Positions 25,719-34,579 of a DNA stretch of 64,000 bases are shown here, piece by piece. The notes under the pieces are model-generated. The model ran no database searches and was not told the DNA's origin. It saw only the letters and a program-made list of their open reading frames with translations. Made by a program: the position numbers and the translations under genes. This stretch comes from Chryseobacterium aquifrigidense (GTDB taxonomy: Bacteria; Bacteroidota; Bacteroidia; Flavobacteriales; Weeksellaceae): NCBI RefSeq assembly GCF_006716485.1, contig NZ_VFPD01000001.1, forward strand, positions 2,958,008-3,022,007. Direction: 5' to 3'. How positions within the stretch are numbered: the stretch's first letter is position 1; the number at the start of each line of letters is the position of its first letter.

Positions 25719-25749
25719 CAAAAATATAAAAAAATATTAGTCCACCAAA
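25719..25749 (-). promoter_or_regulatory. complete Bacteroidota promoter for the NIL gene
   Basis: On the minus strand TTTG (25746-25749), exactly 19 bases, then TATTTTTG (25719-25726). This is a full TTTG-N19-TAnnTTTG promoter, about 65 bases before the start codon. Confidence 0.75.
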
Positions 25750-25765
25750 TTAGTAGACTAATATT
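25733..25765. promoter_or_regulatory. putative operator overlapping the -33 element
   Basis: AATATTAGTC (25733-25742) and GACTAATATT (25756-25765) form a perfect 10-bp inverted repeat, with the promoter -33 TTTG in its 13-base spacer. This arrangement is typical of a dimeric repressor site. Confidence 0.6.
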
Positions 25766-25782
25766 TTTAAAAATTTAACATA

Positions 25783-25808
25783 AAAAAAAGAAGCCCGTTC
25801 AGCTTCTC
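25783..25808 (-). terminator. intrinsic terminator
   Basis: On the minus strand AGAAGC, loop, GCTTCT and eight T, after the 25817-26491 gene. Confidence 0.85.
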
Positions 25809-25816
25809 TCCATATT

Positions 25817-26491
25817 TTAATAGTTTCCTATCCTTTCTAATTTATCAGACCCTGCAAGTCCGTTAGGGTTACAACCCGGTTGTCCTTCAGGGACTTTGAG
25901 GTTTTTCTTAGTATAAAATTCTTCCCAGAATGTATTCGTTTTTTCTGTCTTTGGATCAATAAACGTCATCGGTTCCAGCTTAAAAATATTTTCAGTCCGA
26001 AAAGCTCTTTCTACAAAATCTGAACAGTAATATGAGTTTTCATCCAGAATATAATTAAAATTGTAAGGTTTTCCCAGCATGAAATTCGCTTTTTTAACAG
26101 CTTCAGGAATTGCTTTCTGATATTCCGGTTTTAAACGGTAGACAATTACCTCCTGCCCATCTTCTTTCTGATCTTTAATAAAATCTTTCAACTCCTGTTT
26201 CTGAGAACCACCTTTTGGAGCAGCGTGCAGAACAAACATTTCGCTGCCTTCTTTTTCCAAAATACCTATGTGATCAAATGACACCGCTTTTTGTTTTTGA
26301 GTGACATTATTAATTGCTCCGGAAAGGCCCGACTCCTTGGCTGTCACAAAAAGGAGGTCACCATTTTGGAGTTGTATCTTACCTTGAAAGGAGTGATTAC
26401 ATTGAATCAACAACACCATTAAACAGGACAAAAGCCCGGTAACCATATTTTTTTTGATTATTTTGCTAAAAAACGTTTTAATTTCGGACAT
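25817..26491 (-). CDS. YiiX/YebB-like NlpC/P60-type cysteine hydrolase, lipoprotein
   Basis: 224 residues. A hydrophobic segment ends in lipobox LIQC, giving a lipoprotein. The family features are GDLLFVTAKESGLS, the catalytic His in VSFDHIGIL, and the nucleophile Cys in SYYCSDFVERAF, in circularly permuted papain-like order. These enzymes are expected to cut amide bonds in peptidoglycan or lipids; the substrate is not proven. It is transcribed divergently from the two-component system at 26593 and has its own terminator. Confidence 0.85.
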   Translation of the reverse strand: MSEIKTFFSKIIKKNMVTGLLSCLMVLLIQCNHSFQGKIQLQNGDLLFVTAKESGLSGAINNVTQKQKAVSFDHIGILEKEGSEMFVLHAAPKGGSQKQELKDFIKDQKEDGQEVIVYRLKPEYQKAIPEAVKKANFMLGKPYNFNYILDENSYYCSDFVERAFRTENIFKLEPMTFIDPKTEKTNTFWEEFYTKKNLKVPEGQPGCNPNGLAGSDKLERIGNY

Positions 26492-26534
26492 CCTATAATA
26501 CTTTTCGGGGCCAAAATTACAAAATAGAATTCAT

Positions 26535-26542
26535 TACATTTG
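26535..26542 (+). promoter_or_regulatory. -7 box of the two-component operon
   Basis: TACATTTG fits TAnnTTTG. Its place rules out the ATG at 26542 as a start and supports ATG 26593. Confidence 0.5.
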
Positions 26543-26592
26543 TGAGAATATTGATCTATTGCTCATACCAACCCAAACATTCCAAAAATCTT

Positions 26593-27297
26593 ATGCCCCA
26601 TATTTTATTAGTTGAAGACGACGACAGGCTTTCAAAATTGATTGCAAAGGGATTTCAGGAAGCTGAATTTGCGGTCACTGTGGCTTATGACGGAGTCATG
26701 GGTCTGAAGCTGGCACTGCAAAATCATTTTGATCTGGTAGTAACCGATATTATATTACCGAAAAAAGATGGCCTTGAATTTTGCAATGAGATCAAAGCTT
26801 TAAAACCCCATCTTCCGGTTATTATGCTTACTGCACTGGGAACTACTGATGACAAATTGGAAGGATTTGATGCCGGAGCAGATGATTACCTCACCAAACC
26901 TTTTGAAATGCGTGAACTGGTAGCAAGGATTAAGGTACTTCTGAAACGTTTTTCACAACCGTTACATCAAAAAGTTTTCGTTCTTAGATATGAAGGCATT
27001 GAAATGAATCTGGAACAAAAAACCGTGAGCCGCGATCATACTCTGATAAAACTAACTCCGAAAGAGTTTAATCTTTTAAAATTCATGCTGGAAAATGCTG
27101 AAAAGGTTCTTTCCAGAAGTGAAATTGCGGAAAAAGTGTGGGAAACTCATTTTGATACAGGGACCAACTTTATTGATGTGTATATCAATTATCTCAGAAA
27201 GAAAATAGATAAAGATTTCGAAACCAAACTTATCCACACTAAAGCCGGTATGGGATTTATTCTGAAAAAAGACTACGAATCAGGTACCGTACAGTAA
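26593..27297 (+). CDS. OmpR-family response regulator
   Basis: 234 residues from ATG 26593 (MPHILLVEDDDRLSKL). The receiver domain has the acidic pocket at Asp9-Asp11, phosphoacceptor Asp52 (VVTDIILPKKDG), Thr in MLTALGTTDD and Lys in YLTKPFEMREL. A winged-helix DNA-binding domain follows (LTPKEFNLLKFMLENAEKVL ... NFIDVYINYLRKKID). It binds promoters of an unknown regulon when phosphorylated. It is 28 bases upstream of its cognate histidine kinase, in one operon. Confidence 0.93.
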   Translation: MPHILLVEDDDRLSKLIAKGFQEAEFAVTVAYDGVMGLKLALQNHFDLVVTDIILPKKDGLEFCNEIKALKPHLPVIMLTALGTTDDKLEGFDAGADDYLTKPFEMRELVARIKVLLKRFSQPLHQKVFVLRYEGIEMNLEQKTVSRDHTLIKLTPKEFNLLKFMLENAEKVLSRSEIAEKVWETHFDTGTNFIDVYINYLRKKIDKDFETKLIHTKAGMGFILKKDYESGTVQ

Positions 27298-27325
27298 ATC
27301 ATTAAGATGAACTAAAAATATCGGG

Positions 27326-28687
27326 ATGAAAATAAGAACCAGACTTACCCTGCTTTTTACCTTAATCACTGCAATGCTTTTAAGTATTTACAGTATTTCG
27401 ATCTATTATTCATCCAAAGAAGCCAGAGAAAAATCATTTTACAGTGAACTTCAGAACGAAGCGATTGCCAAAGCCGATTTATTTTTCCGAAGCTCACTGC
27501 CCGAGCAGGAAATGCATAAGCTTTATAAAAATAATACCAGAACGCTTAATGAAGTTCAGGTTGCCATTTATAATGCCAATAAACAATTAATTTACCACGA
27601 TGATGCCAAGGTAGACTATGTAAAGGAAACTCCGGAAATGCTTTCGCAGATATTCCAGAAAAAGAAAATTAATTTCTTTTTAAATGATTTGCAGGTCATC
27701 GGAATGGTATATCATTATGAAGGAAAAACTTACGCGGTCACCGCAGCCGCTTATGATCAATACGGATACGATTATCTTACGCATCTCCTTACCATCAGTA
27801 TTATCTCATTCTTCATTATTTTAGTACTGATTTATCTGGCAGGAATATTTCTTTCTAAAAAGGCATTGAGCCCGCTCAGTGAAATGGTTGTTCAGATCAA
27901 AAAGATTACTGCCGGAAAATTACAGTTAAGACTTAAAACAACGAAAGAAAAAGACGAACTTAATGAGCTTGCCCAAAATTTTAACGGAATGCTGGAGCGG
28001 CTTGAAAATTCTTTTGATTCGCAAAAACATTTTGTATCCAATATTTCACACGAGCTGCGAACTCCGCTATCAGCTATTATTACTGAACTGGAACTGGCTT
28101 CTGAAAAAGATAAAACGAAAGAAGAATATCAGGAAACCATTCAATATGCACTGGATGATGCCCGAAATATGGTAAAACTGTCCAATAGCTTAATGGATCT
28201 TGCCAAAGCGAGCTATGATCCCAATGAAATCAGTTTTTCCGAAGTACGTCTTGACGAAGTTCTTCTGGAATCTTATACCAAAATCACAAAAGAAAATTCA
28301 CGATACAAAGTTTCACTGAACATAGAAGACTCGGTAGAAGAGCATCAGCTTACCATTCAGGGAAATGAATATCTCCTACAGGTTTCTTTTAACAATCTTA
28401 TAGACAATGCCTGCAAGTATTCACCGGAACACACGTGTCTGATTGATGTAAATACTGATTCAAAAATTCTAACAATCAGTTTTACCAATACGGGAAATAG
28501 CATTAATAAAGAAGATGTACTTCATATTTTCGAACCTTTTTACAGAAGCGAAACGTCCAGACAGGAAAAGGGTCATGGAATAGGATTATTTCTCACTCAG
28601 AAAATTATTCTGCTCCACAATGCAAAAGTGACTGTAATATCAGATTATAACGAAACTATTTTCACGATAGAGTTCATGATTAGTTGA
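27326..28687 (+). CDS. membrane sensor histidine kinase
   Basis: 453 residues. Two transmembrane segments (about 7-28 and 153-176) enclose a periplasmic sensor domain of about 125 residues. A HAMP linker follows (LSPLSEMVVQIKKITAGKL), then the H-box SNISHELRTPLSA with His242, the N-box NNLIDNACKYS and glycine boxes (GHGIGLFL). Autophosphorylates His242 and passes the phosphate to Asp52 of the regulator upstream. The signal is unknown. Resembles CusS/BaeS-type kinases in layout; a metal or envelope cue would be a guess. Confidence 0.93.
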   Translation: MKIRTRLTLLFTLITAMLLSIYSISIYYSSKEAREKSFYSELQNEAIAKADLFFRSSLPEQEMHKLYKNNTRTLNEVQVAIYNANKQLIYHDDAKVDYVKETPEMLSQIFQKKKINFFLNDLQVIGMVYHYEGKTYAVTAAAYDQYGYDYLTHLLTISIISFFIILVLIYLAGIFLSKKALSPLSEMVVQIKKITAGKLQLRLKTTKEKDELNELAQNFNGMLERLENSFDSQKHFVSNISHELRTPLSAIITELELASEKDKTKEEYQETIQYALDDARNMVKLSNSLMDLAKASYDPNEISFSEVRLDEVLLESYTKITKENSRYKVSLNIEDSVEEHQLTIQGNEYLLQVSFNNLIDNACKYSPEHTCLIDVNTDSKILTISFTNTGNSINKEDVLHIFEPFYRSETSRQEKGHGIGLFLTQKIILLHNAKVTVISDYNETIFTIEFMIS

Positions 28688-28748
28688 TGTGTCAACACTT
28701 CATTAAAATTTATTTGAATCTTAATTTCCCTTTTAAAATTCCATACCT

Positions 28749-29600
28749 CTACTCGTGAGAAAGAGATTTCTTATTGAAAACCGTAGTTCCTATGCTGGCT
28801 GCAATCACACATGCAATAGAAATCCACTGTAAAAAAGATAATTCTTCGGCAAGAAAAACCAATCCTGAAAGTGCTGCAAATGCAGGTTCAAGACTCATCA
28901 GAATACTGAAAGTCTTTGCAGGAAGTCTTTTCAATGCCATAATTTCTAATGAAAAAGGTAAAGCACTCGAAAGAATAGCCACACCGAGACCTTTTACAAA
29001 AATAGCAGGAGTAAGATTAAAAACCGCTCCATCCCAAATCGTAAAGGGAATAATTACCATACTCGCAAATATCATCCCGGTCGTTACCGCATCTTTTCCA
29101 TCCATTATTTTGGAAACCTTCCCTCCCATTACAATATAAACTGCCCAGAACATTCCTGCCAGAAAAGCCAGCCCGAGTCCTATTAAATCTACATGATCAT
29201 TCTGCCATGGAACGATCAGCAGAATGCCTATACATGCCAGTAATGCCCATATGACATCCAACAGTTTACGGGATAAAGCCAGCGCAAGGAATAAAGGACC
29301 TGCAAATTCTACTGTAACCGCCAATCCCAGCGGAATTCTTTGAATAGCCATATAAAAAATAAGGTTCATTGCGGCCAGTCCTGTTCCGTAGACCGCACAG
29401 TATTTCCATTTCTGGCTGTTAAATTGTAAAAACTTCGGACGGTTGATCAAAGTAAGCAAAACAGCAGAAAGTACAATTCTTAAAGTAACCGTACCAATAG
29501 CTCCAATAGCCGGAAAAAGCTGTTTTGCAATGGAGGCACCTCCCTGCACACAGATAATCGCTAAAAGAGTAGCCGGTATTGCTAAGTTTGATTTTTTCAT
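28749..29600 (-). CDS. EamA/RhtA-like drug/metabolite transporter
   Basis: 283 residues with ten predicted transmembrane helices in two five-helix halves, each an EamA domain. Stretches such as VTVEFAGPLFLALALSRKLL and SSALPFSLEIMALKRLPAKT, with FSILMSLEPAFAALSGLVFL, match the RhtA (threonine/homoserine exporter) subgroup. It probably exports amino acids or related metabolites by proton exchange. Single gene, convergent with the histidine kinase and divergent from the mgt operon. Confidence 0.88.
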   Translation of the reverse strand: MKKSNLAIPATLLAIICVQGGASIAKQLFPAIGAIGTVTLRIVLSAVLLTLINRPKFLQFNSQKWKYCAVYGTGLAAMNLIFYMAIQRIPLGLAVTVEFAGPLFLALALSRKLLDVIWALLACIGILLIVPWQNDHVDLIGLGLAFLAGMFWAVYIVMGGKVSKIMDGKDAVTTGMIFASMVIIPFTIWDGAVFNLTPAIFVKGLGVAILSSALPFSLEIMALKRLPAKTFSILMSLEPAFAALSGLVFLAEELSFLQWISIACVIAASIGTTVFNKKSLSHE

Positions 29601-29879
29601 TTTTAAAATATAGTGTTCAAAGATTTTGGAAGGAAATTTCCGGGATTACACAAGCTCTTATTTTATATAACAAATTGTGAAAATTTATCATACAAAAAAA
29701 ACAACCTCCAAATGTATTGAAATTTTATCTCTTACCATGGATACAGTTAACACATATTAACAGGATATAATAAATAATTATTCCTTTTCAGAATCACCAA
29801 AAAACACACATGAATTTCTCTAATAATATTCTAATGGTATTCTAAAGCTTTTCTAACTGGGAAAGAAAAGAGTCCTCTA

Positions 29880-29887
29880 TACTTTTG
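29880..29887 (+). promoter_or_regulatory. -7 box of the mgt operon
   Basis: TACTTTTG fits TAnnTTTG; transcription would start near 29894, 14 bases before the leader ATG. No clear TTTG at -33, as expected for an activated promoter. Confidence 0.6.
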
Positions 29888-29907
29888 CACTGTAAAAAAT
29901 AAAGCAT

Positions 29908-29943
29908 ATGGACCCAGATCCTTACAGTAATAATCAATCTTAA
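29908..29943 (+). CDS. MgtL-like leader peptide MDPDPYSNNQS
   Basis: A 12-codon frame (ATG GAC CCA GAT CCT TAC ... TAA) encodes MDPDPYSNNQS in the leader of mgtC-mgtA. Enterobacterial MgtL begins MEPDP; there, alternating acidic and proline residues destabilise the ribosome when Mg2+ is low, which lets transcription continue into mgtA. The same acidic-Pro-Asp-Pro start, at the start of a leader to Mg2+ transport genes, is unlikely to be chance. The rest of the peptide differs (no PRRR segment). It ends exactly where a stem-loop begins. Homology versus convergence cannot be settled here. Confidence 0.65.
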   Translation: MDPDPYSNNQS

Positions 29944-29987
29944 AAGCTTTAGTTGTACTCACTTTTCCCGTACAGCTGAAAAGCTTT
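29943..29987 (+). promoter_or_regulatory. stem-loop directly after the leader ORF
   Basis: AAAGCTTTAGTTGTAC (29943-29958) pairs with GTACAGCTGAAAAGCTTT (29970-29987). No T-run follows, so this is not a plain intrinsic terminator. A ribosome on the leader ORF would disturb its left arm. It lies 18 bases before the mgtC start. Confidence 0.6.
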
Positions 29988-30005
29988 ATAAAAACAGGAA
30001 AAGTT

Positions 30006-30704
30006 ATGAATACATTCGAATTTACCCTTCGTCTCCTTACCGCATTTGCCTTGGGTGCAAGCATTGGTTTCGAAAGACAATGGCGTCAGAAAAGCGCAGG
30101 TCTCCGTACCAATACCCTTGTATGTCTCGGCTCAGCTGCTTTTGTTCTTCTTTCTATCAGAATTGGAGGTGATGCTACAGGCAGGATAGCCTCTTATATT
30201 GTAAGCGGTATTGGCTTTTTGGGTGGAGGCGTTATCATGAAAGACGGCCTTACCGTGAGAGGGCTCAATACAGCAGCTACCATCTGGTGTTCTGCATCGG
30301 TAGGAGCTCTCAGCGCCATGGGATTTCCTGTGGAAGCAGCCATTACCAGTGGATTTATTATTCTTACCCACATTATCCTTCGTCCTTTAGGCGTAAAACT
30401 GGGCAATAACATCAACAGCAGAAACCATTATACCGTATACCTTCTCAGCATCAAATGCAAAAGTGAAGTGGAAAATCATGTCCGCGTACAACTCATGCAA
30501 TCGCTGAGTGGAAATGATAAAGTATTACTGAAATCCCTTACCAGCGATGACAACGGTCTGCCTGAAAATGCCATCATAACAGCAGAAGTTCATGCTTCTA
30601 CTCCACAGGACAGTTTCATGGAAAAAACAGCCAGCAGACTCACCATTGAAGATAAAGTCATCAAAGTAAGCTGGGAAATTATAGGCACTGAAAACGATTT
30701 GTAA
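30006..30704 (+). CDS. mgtC: MgtC/SapB family membrane protein
   Basis: 232 residues. The N-terminal 140 residues have the MgtC signature (LRLLTAFALGASIGFERQWR, then GLRTNTLVCLGSAAFVLLSI and GIGFLGGGVIMKDGLTVRGL), with four to five membrane helices. The C-terminal 90 residues are a soluble ACT-like domain. MgtC is needed for growth at low Mg2+ and is thought to act on ATP synthase or membrane potential rather than transport. First structural gene after the MDPDP leader; mgtA starts 23 bases downstream. RBS-like AGGAAAAG precedes the ATG. Confidence 0.92.
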   Translation: MNTFEFTLRLLTAFALGASIGFERQWRQKSAGLRTNTLVCLGSAAFVLLSIRIGGDATGRIASYIVSGIGFLGGGVIMKDGLTVRGLNTAATIWCSASVGALSAMGFPVEAAITSGFIILTHIILRPLGVKLGNNINSRNHYTVYLLSIKCKSEVENHVRVQLMQSLSGNDKVLLKSLTSDDNGLPENAIITAEVHASTPQDSFMEKTASRLTIEDKVIKVSWEIIGTENDL

Positions 30705-30727
30705 CATTAAAAACAACCCTTGAAGCA

Positions 30728-33400
30728 ATGTTAAAAAAATCTTCAAACAAAAATCTCAATTCCGCAGCTCTTGTAAAGTTGAAAGAAGCTGCTGCCGAGA
30801 ACGAAAAAATGATTTATGCCCTACTGGAAACCTCAGAAGAAGGCCTCAGTGAAAACACGGTAAAAGACCGTCTGAAAATTTATGGTAAAAATGAAATTGC
30901 TACCCAAAAAGCCCCCTCATGGGTGAAACAGTTTGCCCATTCTTTTTTTAATCCATTTAATTATATCCTGGCCTGTATTGCCATCATTTCATTATTCATT
31001 GATGCTATTCTTGTACCTGCGGGTGAAAAAGATTTCAGCACCAGTATTATTATTTCGGTGATGCTGCTCTTTAGTACGGTTTTAAGATTCATTCAGGAAT
31101 TCCGAAGCAACAAAGCGGCAGAAGCATTAAAAAAGATGGTAAAGACAAGCTGTCTCACCAAAAGAAAATTCAATGAAAGCAAAGAAATAGAAATCACTGA
31201 AATTGTTCCCGGTGATATCATTATTCTGTCCGCAGGGAATATGGTTCCGGCCGACTGCAGAATTCTTAAGAGTAAAGATCTTTTCATCAGTGAATCTATA
31301 CTGACGGGAGAAGCCCTTCCGGTGGAAAAAAATGCACTTCCCATCAAGGATGCTAAAGACCGCAATCCTCTCGGCCTTCAGAATATATGCTTTATGGGTA
31401 CCAATGTGGTAAGCGGATCTGCAACAGTTGTTGTGGCAAACACAGGTATTTTCACCTATTTCGGAAGTATCAGCAGAAGTCTGGTTTCTAAAAGACCAGA
31501 AACCGCTTTTGATATCGGAGTCAATAAAGTAAGCTATCTGCTGATCAGGTTTATGCTGATCATGACTCCTGTTATTTTCCTGATCAATGGGTTGGTAAAA
31601 GGAGACTGGATGCAGGCTTTATTATTTGCCATTGCCGTTGCCGTAGGATTAACTCCTGAAATGCTTCCTATGATTGTTACTGCCAATCTCGCCAAGGGAG
31701 CAGTCAATATGAGCAAAAAGAAAGTAATCGTTAAAAGACTGAATGCTATTCAGAATATCGGAGCTATGGATATTCTATGTACTGATAAAACGGGAACGCT
31801 TACACTGGACAAAATTGTTTTGGAAACCCACCTCAACGTTCGTGGTATTGAAGATGATGAGGTTTTGAAATGGGGCTACCTCAACAGTTTTCATCAAACA
31901 GGTCTCAAAAATCTGCTGGATCAGGCAGTACTGGATCATGCTGAGGTTCACAACCTGATGAGAGCTGATGAATTGTATCAAAAGGTAGACGAAATTCCTT
32001 TTGATTTTGAAAGAAGAAGAATGTCTGTGGTATTGAATACCTCCACAGGAAAACACCTGATGATCTGTAAAGGCGCAGTGGAAGAAATGCTTCCTTTATG
32101 TCAATATGCTTTAGATCCGGGAGAAGATCATAGTCTGCATATCGAGAATGATAATAGTGTTCCGCTGGATGATACTATGAAGCAGCAGATTATCAGAATG
32201 TCCGAAAAACTGAATGCGGAAGGACAACGTGTATTATTAATTGCCATCCGGGAGTTTGACGGTGATCACCCATTGAATTATTCTGTTGCCGATGAAAATA
32301 GCCTTACGCTTACAGGATTTATGGGATTCCTTGATCCGGCAAAGCCTTCTGCAGAACCAAGCATCAAAGCTCTGCACAAGCTGGGTGTAGAAGTAAAGGT
32401 AGTAACCGGAGATAATGATATTGTAGCTAAAAAAATATGCCATGACGTAGGAATTCCTATCAATACTATTATGCTCGGTGATGAACTGGAGCACATGAGT
32501 GATGATGAACTTCGTAAGGAGATGGACCTCTATTCTGTTTTTGCTAAGGTAAGCCCTTTACAAAAACAACGTATTGTAAAAATATTAAGATCTAAAGGTC
32601 ACACCGTTGGCTTTATGGGAGACGGAATCAATGATGCGGCAGCCATCAAGGAAGCAGATGTAGGAATCTCTGTGGATACCGGAGCAGACATTGCCAAAGA
32701 AAGTGCAGATATTATCCTGTTGGAAAAAGATCTGATGGTCCTTCGAAGCGGAGTGATCTATGGAAGAAGAACTTTCGGAAATATAGTGAAATATATAAAA
32801 ATGACTGCCAGCAGCAACTTCGGAAATATGTTCAGCATGATCGGAGCCAGTGCTTTGCTTCCGTTTCTGCCTATGCTTCCGCTGCAGATTCTGACACAGA
32901 ATTTACTGTATGATGTATCGCAAGCCTCCATTCCATGGGATACAATGGATAAAGATTTTCTGGAAAAACCGAAAAAATGGGAAGCAGCAAGCATCAAAAA
33001 ATTTATGCTGTATATAGGTCCTTTGAGTTCCATTTTTGATTATGTGACTTTTGCTGTGATGTTCTTCATTTTTAAAGCCAATACACCGGAACAACAAGGT
33101 TTGTTTCAGACAGGTTGGTTTGTGGAAGGTTTATTATCTCAAACCTTGATTGTTCACATTATCAGGACGAAAAAAATACCATTTATCCAAAGCTGGGCCG
33201 CCACACCGGTAGTTGCTTTAACAAGTTTAATGATGCTGATCGGAATTCTGATTCCCTTCACTCCAATGGCCGTATATCTGAAAATGCAGCCTCTGCCTCT
33301 GAGCTACTTCCTTTATTTAATAGGAATTCTTACAGGATACTGTGTATTAACCCAGTTTGTGAAACAATGGTTCATTAGAAAATTCGGGCAATGGCTTTAG
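30728..33400 (+). CDS. mgtA: magnesium-translocating P-type ATPase
   Basis: 890 residues, the normal MgtA/MgtB length. Features include the TGEALPVEK actuator loop (193-201), AIAVAVGLTPEMLPMIV (301-317, metal site helix typical of MgtA), phosphorylation site DKTGTLTLDK with Asp353, KGAVEEML in the nucleotide domain, and MGDGINDAAAIKEADVGISV in the hinge. It imports Mg2+ into the cytoplasm using ATP. Lies between mgtC and the RND adaptor gene in one operon. Regulation by the leader peptide is inferred. Confidence 0.96.
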   Translation: MLKKSSNKNLNSAALVKLKEAAAENEKMIYALLETSEEGLSENTVKDRLKIYGKNEIATQKAPSWVKQFAHSFFNPFNYILACIAIISLFIDAILVPAGEKDFSTSIIISVMLLFSTVLRFIQEFRSNKAAEALKKMVKTSCLTKRKFNESKEIEITEIVPGDIIILSAGNMVPADCRILKSKDLFISESILTGEALPVEKNALPIKDAKDRNPLGLQNICFMGTNVVSGSATVVVANTGIFTYFGSISRSLVSKRPETAFDIGVNKVSYLLIRFMLIMTPVIFLINGLVKGDWMQALLFAIAVAVGLTPEMLPMIVTANLAKGAVNMSKKKVIVKRLNAIQNIGAMDILCTDKTGTLTLDKIVLETHLNVRGIEDDEVLKWGYLNSFHQTGLKNLLDQAVLDHAEVHNLMRADELYQKVDEIPFDFERRRMSVVLNTSTGKHLMICKGAVEEMLPLCQYALDPGEDHSLHIENDNSVPLDDTMKQQIIRMSEKLNAEGQRVLLIAIREFDGDHPLNYSVADENSLTLTGFMGFLDPAKPSAEPSIKALHKLGVEVKVVTGDNDIVAKKICHDVGIPINTIMLGDELEHMSDDELRKEMDLYSVFAKVSPLQKQRIVKILRSKGHTVGFMGDGINDAAAIKEADVGISVDTGADIAKESADIILLEKDLMVLRSGVIYGRRTFGNIVKYIKMTASSNFGNMFSMIGASALLPFLPMLPLQILTQNLLYDVSQASIPWDTMDKDFLEKPKKWEAASIKKFMLYIGPLSSIFDYVTFAVMFFIFKANTPEQQGLFQTGWFVEGLLSQTLIVHIIRTKKIPFIQSWAATPVVALTSLMMLIGILIPFTPMAVYLKMQPLPLSYFLYLIGILTGYCVLTQFVKQWFIRKFGQWL

Positions 33401-33460
33401 AAAAAATCATAGCTACGGATCTATAAAGAGAAATTTAAATAATGGTTATAAATAACTTAT

Positions 33461-34564
33461 ATGAGAAAAACAGTCTTAACAATGGTCTTTTTGACATTGA
33501 TAACCTCTTGTAAAAATTCTAAAAGTGAAGTTCCGCAGGATCAGGATCTCCTTATAAAAAATGGTCAGGTGACCGTTCCTGAAAATAATCCCATTTTCAA
33601 AAAAATCAAAACACAGATTGTTACTGAGCAGGAACACAGTGATGGTGTGGTTTCTGCAGGAACAATCCAGGCAATCCCTAATCATTATGCGGAAATTGCC
33701 AGCCCTTTTTCCGGAAGAATCACCCAATCGTTTATTCAGCTTGGCCAAAATATTTCTGCGGGAAGTCCTCTTTTTGAAATCCTTTCTTCAGATTATTTTT
33801 CAGTTCAAAAAGATTATACAGATGCCTTGAATGATGTACAGCTAGCCGAAAAAAACTACAGGCGCCAGCAGGATCTCGTAAAACATGGAGTCGGTATTCA
33901 GAAGGAGCTGGACGAAGCGGAAACTGATTTTAAAAATAAGAAAACCTCTCTCTCCAATGCTTCTTCTGCCTTGAAAGTCTATAACAGTAAAGGCGGAGGT
34001 CTAGGAAGCCCTCTTGTGGTGAGAGCTCCTATTAACGGAGAAATTATTTCCAACAAAATTGTAAACGGCCAATATCTGAAAGGAGATGCAGATCCGGTAA
34101 TGATTATCGCAGAATTATCAAAAGTCTGGATTTCAGGGGATGTAAAGGAAAAAGACATCCGCTTTGTCAACACCGGAGATCAGGTTTCTGTAAAAGTAAG
34201 TGCGTATCCGGACAGAAATATTACCGGAAAAGTATATCATATCAATGAAATTGTAGACGAAGATACCCGAAGTATCAAAGTTCTTATTGAATGTGACAAT
34301 CCGGACAGAAAACTAAAGCCAGGAATGTATGCTACAGTCAGTTTTTCAACGACTCCTGAAAAGACAGTGATGATTCCCATAACCGCTTTGATGCAGCAGG
34401 ATGACTCCCAGTATGTATGGGTAAAAACCGGTAAGAGCCAATATGCAAAACGTCCTGTGACAACGGGAGAAACCGATCAGAAAACAGTAAGAATCACATC
34501 AGGAATAAAGCTGGGAGAAACCATCATGACTGAAGGGGGAATTTATATGCTGGATGCGAAATAA
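33461..34564 (+). CDS. RND efflux periplasmic adaptor, lipoprotein (CusB/CzcB type)
   Basis: 367 residues with lipobox ITSC (Cys17). Lipoyl-like half-motifs flank a coiled coil of about 70 residues (QKDYTDALNDVQLAEKNYRR ... QKELDEAETDFKN), then beta-barrel and membrane-proximal domains (VWISGDVKEKDIRFVNTGDQ; MYATVSFSTTPEKTVMIPIT). This is the membrane-fusion protein that links the inner-membrane pump to the TolC-like channel. It starts 60 bases after mgtA and 15 before the pump gene. Most similar in layout to heavy-metal adaptors. Confidence 0.92.
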   Translation: MRKTVLTMVFLTLITSCKNSKSEVPQDQDLLIKNGQVTVPENNPIFKKIKTQIVTEQEHSDGVVSAGTIQAIPNHYAEIASPFSGRITQSFIQLGQNISAGSPLFEILSSDYFSVQKDYTDALNDVQLAEKNYRRQQDLVKHGVGIQKELDEAETDFKNKKTSLSNASSALKVYNSKGGGLGSPLVVRAPINGEIISNKIVNGQYLKGDADPVMIIAELSKVWISGDVKEKDIRFVNTGDQVSVKVSAYPDRNITGKVYHINEIVDEDTRSIKVLIECDNPDRKLKPGMYATVSFSTTPEKTVMIPITALMQQDDSQYVWVKTGKSQYAKRPVTTGETDQKTVRITSGIKLGETIMTEGGIYMLDAK

Positions 34565-34579
34565 TGTAAAAGAAAAACT

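Larger units (their letters stand above)
29601..30005 (+). promoter_or_regulatory. leader region of the mgtC-mgtA-RND operon
   Basis: 405 bases between divergent genes. The left 270 bases show nothing I can name. The right part holds a -7 box, an 11-codon leader ORF and a long stem-loop, listed separately. Confidence 0.7.

Noticed and set aside
29943..29987. Stem-loop as an M-box Mg2+ riboswitch
   Set aside because: Far too short (45 bases) and without the M-box core helices; the leader peptide explains the context better.
30132..30415. Minus-strand frames opposite mgtC
   Set aside because: Antisense shadows of a well-supported gene; no own domains.
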